Assembly: GCF_003333325.1 (NCBI RefSeq)
Contig: NZ_QOLC01000082.1
Location: 1 to 64,000, forward strand
Length of the DNA stretch: 64,000 bases
Origin: Candidatus Ulvibacter alkanivorans
Lineage (GTDB): Bacteria; Bacteroidota; Bacteroidia; Flavobacteriales; Flavobacteriaceae
Direction: 5' to 3'
The notes under the pieces were generated by a model. It saw only the letters and a program-made list of their open reading frames with translations. It ran no database searches and had not been told where the DNA came from. Of this stretch, positions 61,414 through 64,000 are shown piece after piece; the stretch's first letter is position 1, and each line of letters begins with the position of its first letter. A program made the translations under genes and the position numbers.

Positions 61414-64000
61414 TTCGCTCTTTTATAGCACGTTCAACTTCTTCTTTACCAATCGTCTTACCCGTTGCCAACCAGTGTGCTTTGGTCTTTGCCGAATTGG
61501 TCAATGAAAGCAAGAGCGGCAATACCAACAGTGTTAAAAAGGTAGCTATAAAAATACCATAGGCAATAGAAATGGCCATAGGCTTTAAAAACTGTGCCTG
61601 TCTGCTTTTCTCAAGTAATAGCGGAGCAATTCCGGCAATCGTGGTAAGTGAGGTTAAAAATATCGCTCTAAAACGAGACTTGCCTGCTTCTATCAAGGCC
61701 GTATCGAACGGCATACCATCTCTTAAATAACGATTGAATTTTCCAATTAGAACAAGCCCATCGTTCACCATAATTCCTATCAAGGCTATGATCCCGAGCA
61801 ACGATAATATATTCACTGGGAAACCATGTAAAAAATGCCCCCAGGCAACTCCAATTATACTAAAGGGTATCATCAACATTAATAATAGCGGCTGACTGTA
61901 ACTTCTAAATGTGAATGCGATCACGGCATAAATTAAAAATAAGATCACCGGAAACACCTTCTGTGCTGAACTTGTTAGCTTTTCTGCCTCACGATTCTGA
62001 CCTTCGTACGAAACAGAAACACTAGGGTATTTCGATAGAATTTCCGGGAGGATATTGGTGTCAATATTGGCAATAGCATCGGTAGAGCTGGCATTCGGGT
62101 CTTCCAGATCGGCTTCTACTCGAATTTCTCGCAGACCCTCGAGGTGACTAATGGATTCGGTCCCTCTTCTAATACTATAACTCGCAATCTCTCCAAAAGG
62201 CACACGATTTCCATCGGGTGTAACAATGCGCATATCGTCCAGATCGTTGATCGATTGGCGATTTACTAGATCATAACGCACCCAAACTCGAATTTCATCT
62301 TGTCCGCGTTGAAAACGTTGCGCCTGCAATCCAAAAAATCCTGCACGCACTTGACTCATGACTTCTCTAAGATTGAGTCCGAGCGCATAAGCATTCTCGT
62401 TCAGATCTATGGTAATTTCTTTAATTCCTTCAGGATTGGTGTCGGTGACATCTTTCAATTCCGAATTCTCTTCCATCTCGGCCTTCAATTCGTCCTTGGC
62501 TTGTTCAAGTTCGTTCAAATTATTTCCGAGGAGTGACACCGAAACCGGTTTTCCTCCAAAATTTCCTCCAGAACCAAAAGTTAATCGCTCTACCCCATAT
62601 ACCTGCCCTGTTTCTTCTCGTATAGCATTGGTAATTTCGGGCGATCCAAAATCACGTTCTTCTCCCGGCAAAAGATTTACTCGTAAGGACGCTTTGTTGT
62701 TACCGGGGCCAACTCTTCTCACAATATTCTGGACCACCTGCTTGTTCCCTGTCTGTCTTGCCGTAAAATCCTCATTAACCCGCCAAGCGGCAGCTTCGAC
62801 CATAGCAATTATACTATCTGTCTTTTGAGGATTGGTTCCTTCAGGCATTAAAAGGTCTATGCTCACTCGGTCACTGGCAATACTGGGAAACAAGGTGACC
62901 TTTACAACGCCACCCATGATCGACCCAATAGTTAAAATAAGCAAGGCTGCCAATATCGAAAAACTGAGAAACCGATTCTTTACGGTGAACCGTACTGTAG
63001 GTTCGTAGAAATTGTCACGTAAAAATCGCATAAAACGATCGCCATACTCATTAAATTTACGAAGCTTAACAAACAGCTTTGCGATCCCTTTCTTTTCTCT
63101 TTTTTCGGCTTCTGTTTCTCGAACCAAGGCCTTCGAATTCGCGATGTGAGCCGGTAAAATGATCAAGGCCTCCACTAAGGAGACGATCAAAGTCAAAATT
63201 ACTACCGTACTTACCTCTCCAAAGAACTGTCCAATTCGGCTGTCTAAAAACAAAAAAGTTGAAAACGCGAGAACGGTTGTAATAATCGCAGATAATATGG
63301 GCGGCATCACCTCGATGGTCCCGTCGATCGCAGCTTGGACCGGTTTTTTTCCTTGCTCGTAATGCTGATAGATATTTTCTGAAATTACGATACCGTCATC
63401 CACCAAGATACCAATAACGATAATCATTCCGAAGAGAGACAATACATTAATGGTCACGTCGAACGATCCTGCGAAAATGAACATCCCTAAAAATGCAATG
63501 GGTAATCCAAAGGCCACCCAAAAAGCTAGACGTGTGTTCAAAAAGAAGGACAAGAACAGTAGCACCAATAAAATACCAACTGCCCCATTTTCTATGAGCA
63601 AATTTGTACGCTGGTTAAGGGTTATACTACGGTCGTCCTCGACGATGATTTCTAGCGTATCGTTCTTTTCGTTGAACTCCTCTACATAATTGCGCACTTT
63701 CTCGGCTGCAGAAATTAAATCTTCGTTGTTGGTGGTCGATATATTGACACTTACAGCCACCCGACCGTTTATATAAGATGCATTGGGCGTTTCGGAAAAA
63801 CGATCACGAATAATGGCGACATCGCTTAAAGTGACCTGACTTCCGTCGGGTTGCGACTTTACGACCAAATTGTTCAGCTCACTTCCGTAGTAAGAACGAT
63901 TATCGGCTCTAATAAGAAAGTCTTCTTCTTGGGTCTTAATACTTCCTCCGGTAGTAAGGATATTGGCTTGGGAGACGGCCTGTGCTACTTCTGTAAACGT
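61397..64000 (-). CDS. RND-family efflux permease (partial, cut by window end)
   Basis: At least 868 codons of an RND transporter (AcrB/hydrophobe-amphiphile type) whose N-terminus lies beyond 64000; no stop or convincing start is present up to the edge, so the TTG at 63868 is not the true start. It has paired membrane-helix bundles, including the GILVDDGIVISENIYQHYEQG segment with the proton-relay acidic residues and the second-half equivalent GIMVNDGLVLIGKFN. The periplasmic porter domains lie between. It pumps drugs or other hydrophobic compounds; substrate is unknown. The tolC gene follows with a 17-bp overlap; an adaptor gene would be expected upstream, outside the window. Confidence 0.95.
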   Translation of the reverse strand, partial: TFTEVAQAVSQANILTTGGSIKTQEEDFLIRADNRSYYGSELNNLVVKSQPDGSQVTLSDVAIIRDRFSETPNASYINGRVAVSVNISTTNNEDLISAAEKVRNYVEEFNEKNDTLEIIVEDDRSITLNQRTNLLIENGAVGILLVLLFLSFFLNTRLAFWVAFGLPIAFLGMFIFAGSFDVTINVLSLFGMIIVIGILVDDGIVISENIYQHYEQGKKPVQAAIDGTIEVMPPILSAIITTVLAFSTFLFLDSRIGQFFGEVSTVVILTLIVSLVEALIILPAHIANSKALVRETEAEKREKKGIAKLFVKLRKFNEYGDRFMRFLRDNFYEPTVRFTVKNRFLSFSILAALLILTIGSIMGGVVKVTLFPSIASDRVSIDLLMPEGTNPQKTDSIIAMVEAAAWRVNEDFTARQTGNKQVVQNIVRRVGPGNNKASLRVNLLPGEERDFGSPEITNAIREETGQVYGVERLTFGSGGNFGGKPVSVSLLGNNLNELEQAKDELKAEMEENSELKDVTDTNPEGIKEITIDLNENAYALGLNLREVMSQVRAGFFGLQAQRFQRGQDEIRVWVRYDLVNRQSINDLDDMRIVTPDGNRVPFGEIASYSIRRGTESISHLEGLREIRVEADLEDPNASSTDAIANIDTNILPEILSKYPSVSVSYEGQNREAEKLTSSAQKVFPVILFLIYAVIAFTFRSYSQPLLLMLMIPFSIIGVAWGHFLHGFPVNILSLLGIIALIGIMVNDGLVLIGKFNRYLRDGMPFDTALIEAGKSRFRAIFLTSLTTIAGIAPLLLEKSRQAQFLKPMAISIAYGIFIATFLTLLVLPLLLSLTNSAKTKAHWLATGKTIGKEEVERAIKERNEEDK

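Overview
The window looks like a chromosomal segment of a marine-type Flavobacteriaceae bacterium (Bacteroidota). The evidence is the set of gene families (GSCFA, DUF302 and DUF6252-like lipoproteins, MORN and PQQ-like secreted proteins, a TonB-receptor-like barrel), the absence of Shine-Dalgarno sequences, promoters with the Bacteroidota -7 element TAnnTTTG, a fused CcoNO oxidase subunit and a Sec/lipoprotein-type (clade II) NosZ. No phage, IS, CRISPR array or plasmid functions were seen. The right edge cuts an RND efflux gene.

Layout. 1-5 kb: metK behind a probable SAM riboswitch, a secreted M28 peptidase, an amidase lipoprotein and a DUF302 lipoprotein. 6-13.7 kb: a NarL-type response regulator, a TPR sensor histidine kinase, a MORN protein, a PQQ-like propeller protein and a small lipoprotein, all on the minus strand. 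Five copies of one 20-bp palindrome (half-site AATACGGCAA) sit upstream of five of these transcription units, each centred 30.5-31.5 nt from a -7-like box. This looks like a self-contained two-component regulon. 13.7-28 kb: housekeeping genes (GSCFA, alaS, M23 peptidase, MerR, LemA/TPM set, outer-membrane barrel, der, era, HAD phosphatase, Na+/H+-type antiporter).

28-54.5 kb is a low-oxygen/denitrification island. It holds hemN; a complete cbb3 oxidase operon (ccoS-ccoNO-ccoQ-ccoP-cupin-globin-ccoG-small Cys protein-ccoH-SafE-like-two small membrane proteins); a CcoI-type copper ATPase; a Crp/Fnr regulator; an acetyl-CoA hydrolase/transferase; a PdxH-like paralogue; a universal stress protein; Ric and an Rrf2 regulator; and a nos operon (cytochrome c, fasciclin, nosZ, membrane protein, nosL, a NosL-barrel fusion, nosD, nosF, nosY). 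Six TGAC-N4-GTCA-type boxes lie exactly 29.5 nt (box centre to -7 start) upstream of TAnnTTTG-like elements in front of hemN, ccoS, the copper ATPase, uspA, an 88-aa unknown and the nos operon; the last may also drive rrf2-ric backwards. The Fnr-family protein at 40.65 kb is the obvious candidate activator. The regulon would join high-affinity O2 respiration, N2O respiration, copper supply, anaerobic haem synthesis and nitrosative-damage repair.

54.6-64 kb: a DUF2188 protein, a divergent lipid-kinase/App1 phosphatase pair, an initiator tRNA-Met with a 20-bp duplicated 3' end nearby, an AsmA-like protein, two SpoIIAA-like paralogues, a CPXCG protein and a TolC-RND efflux operon running off the end.
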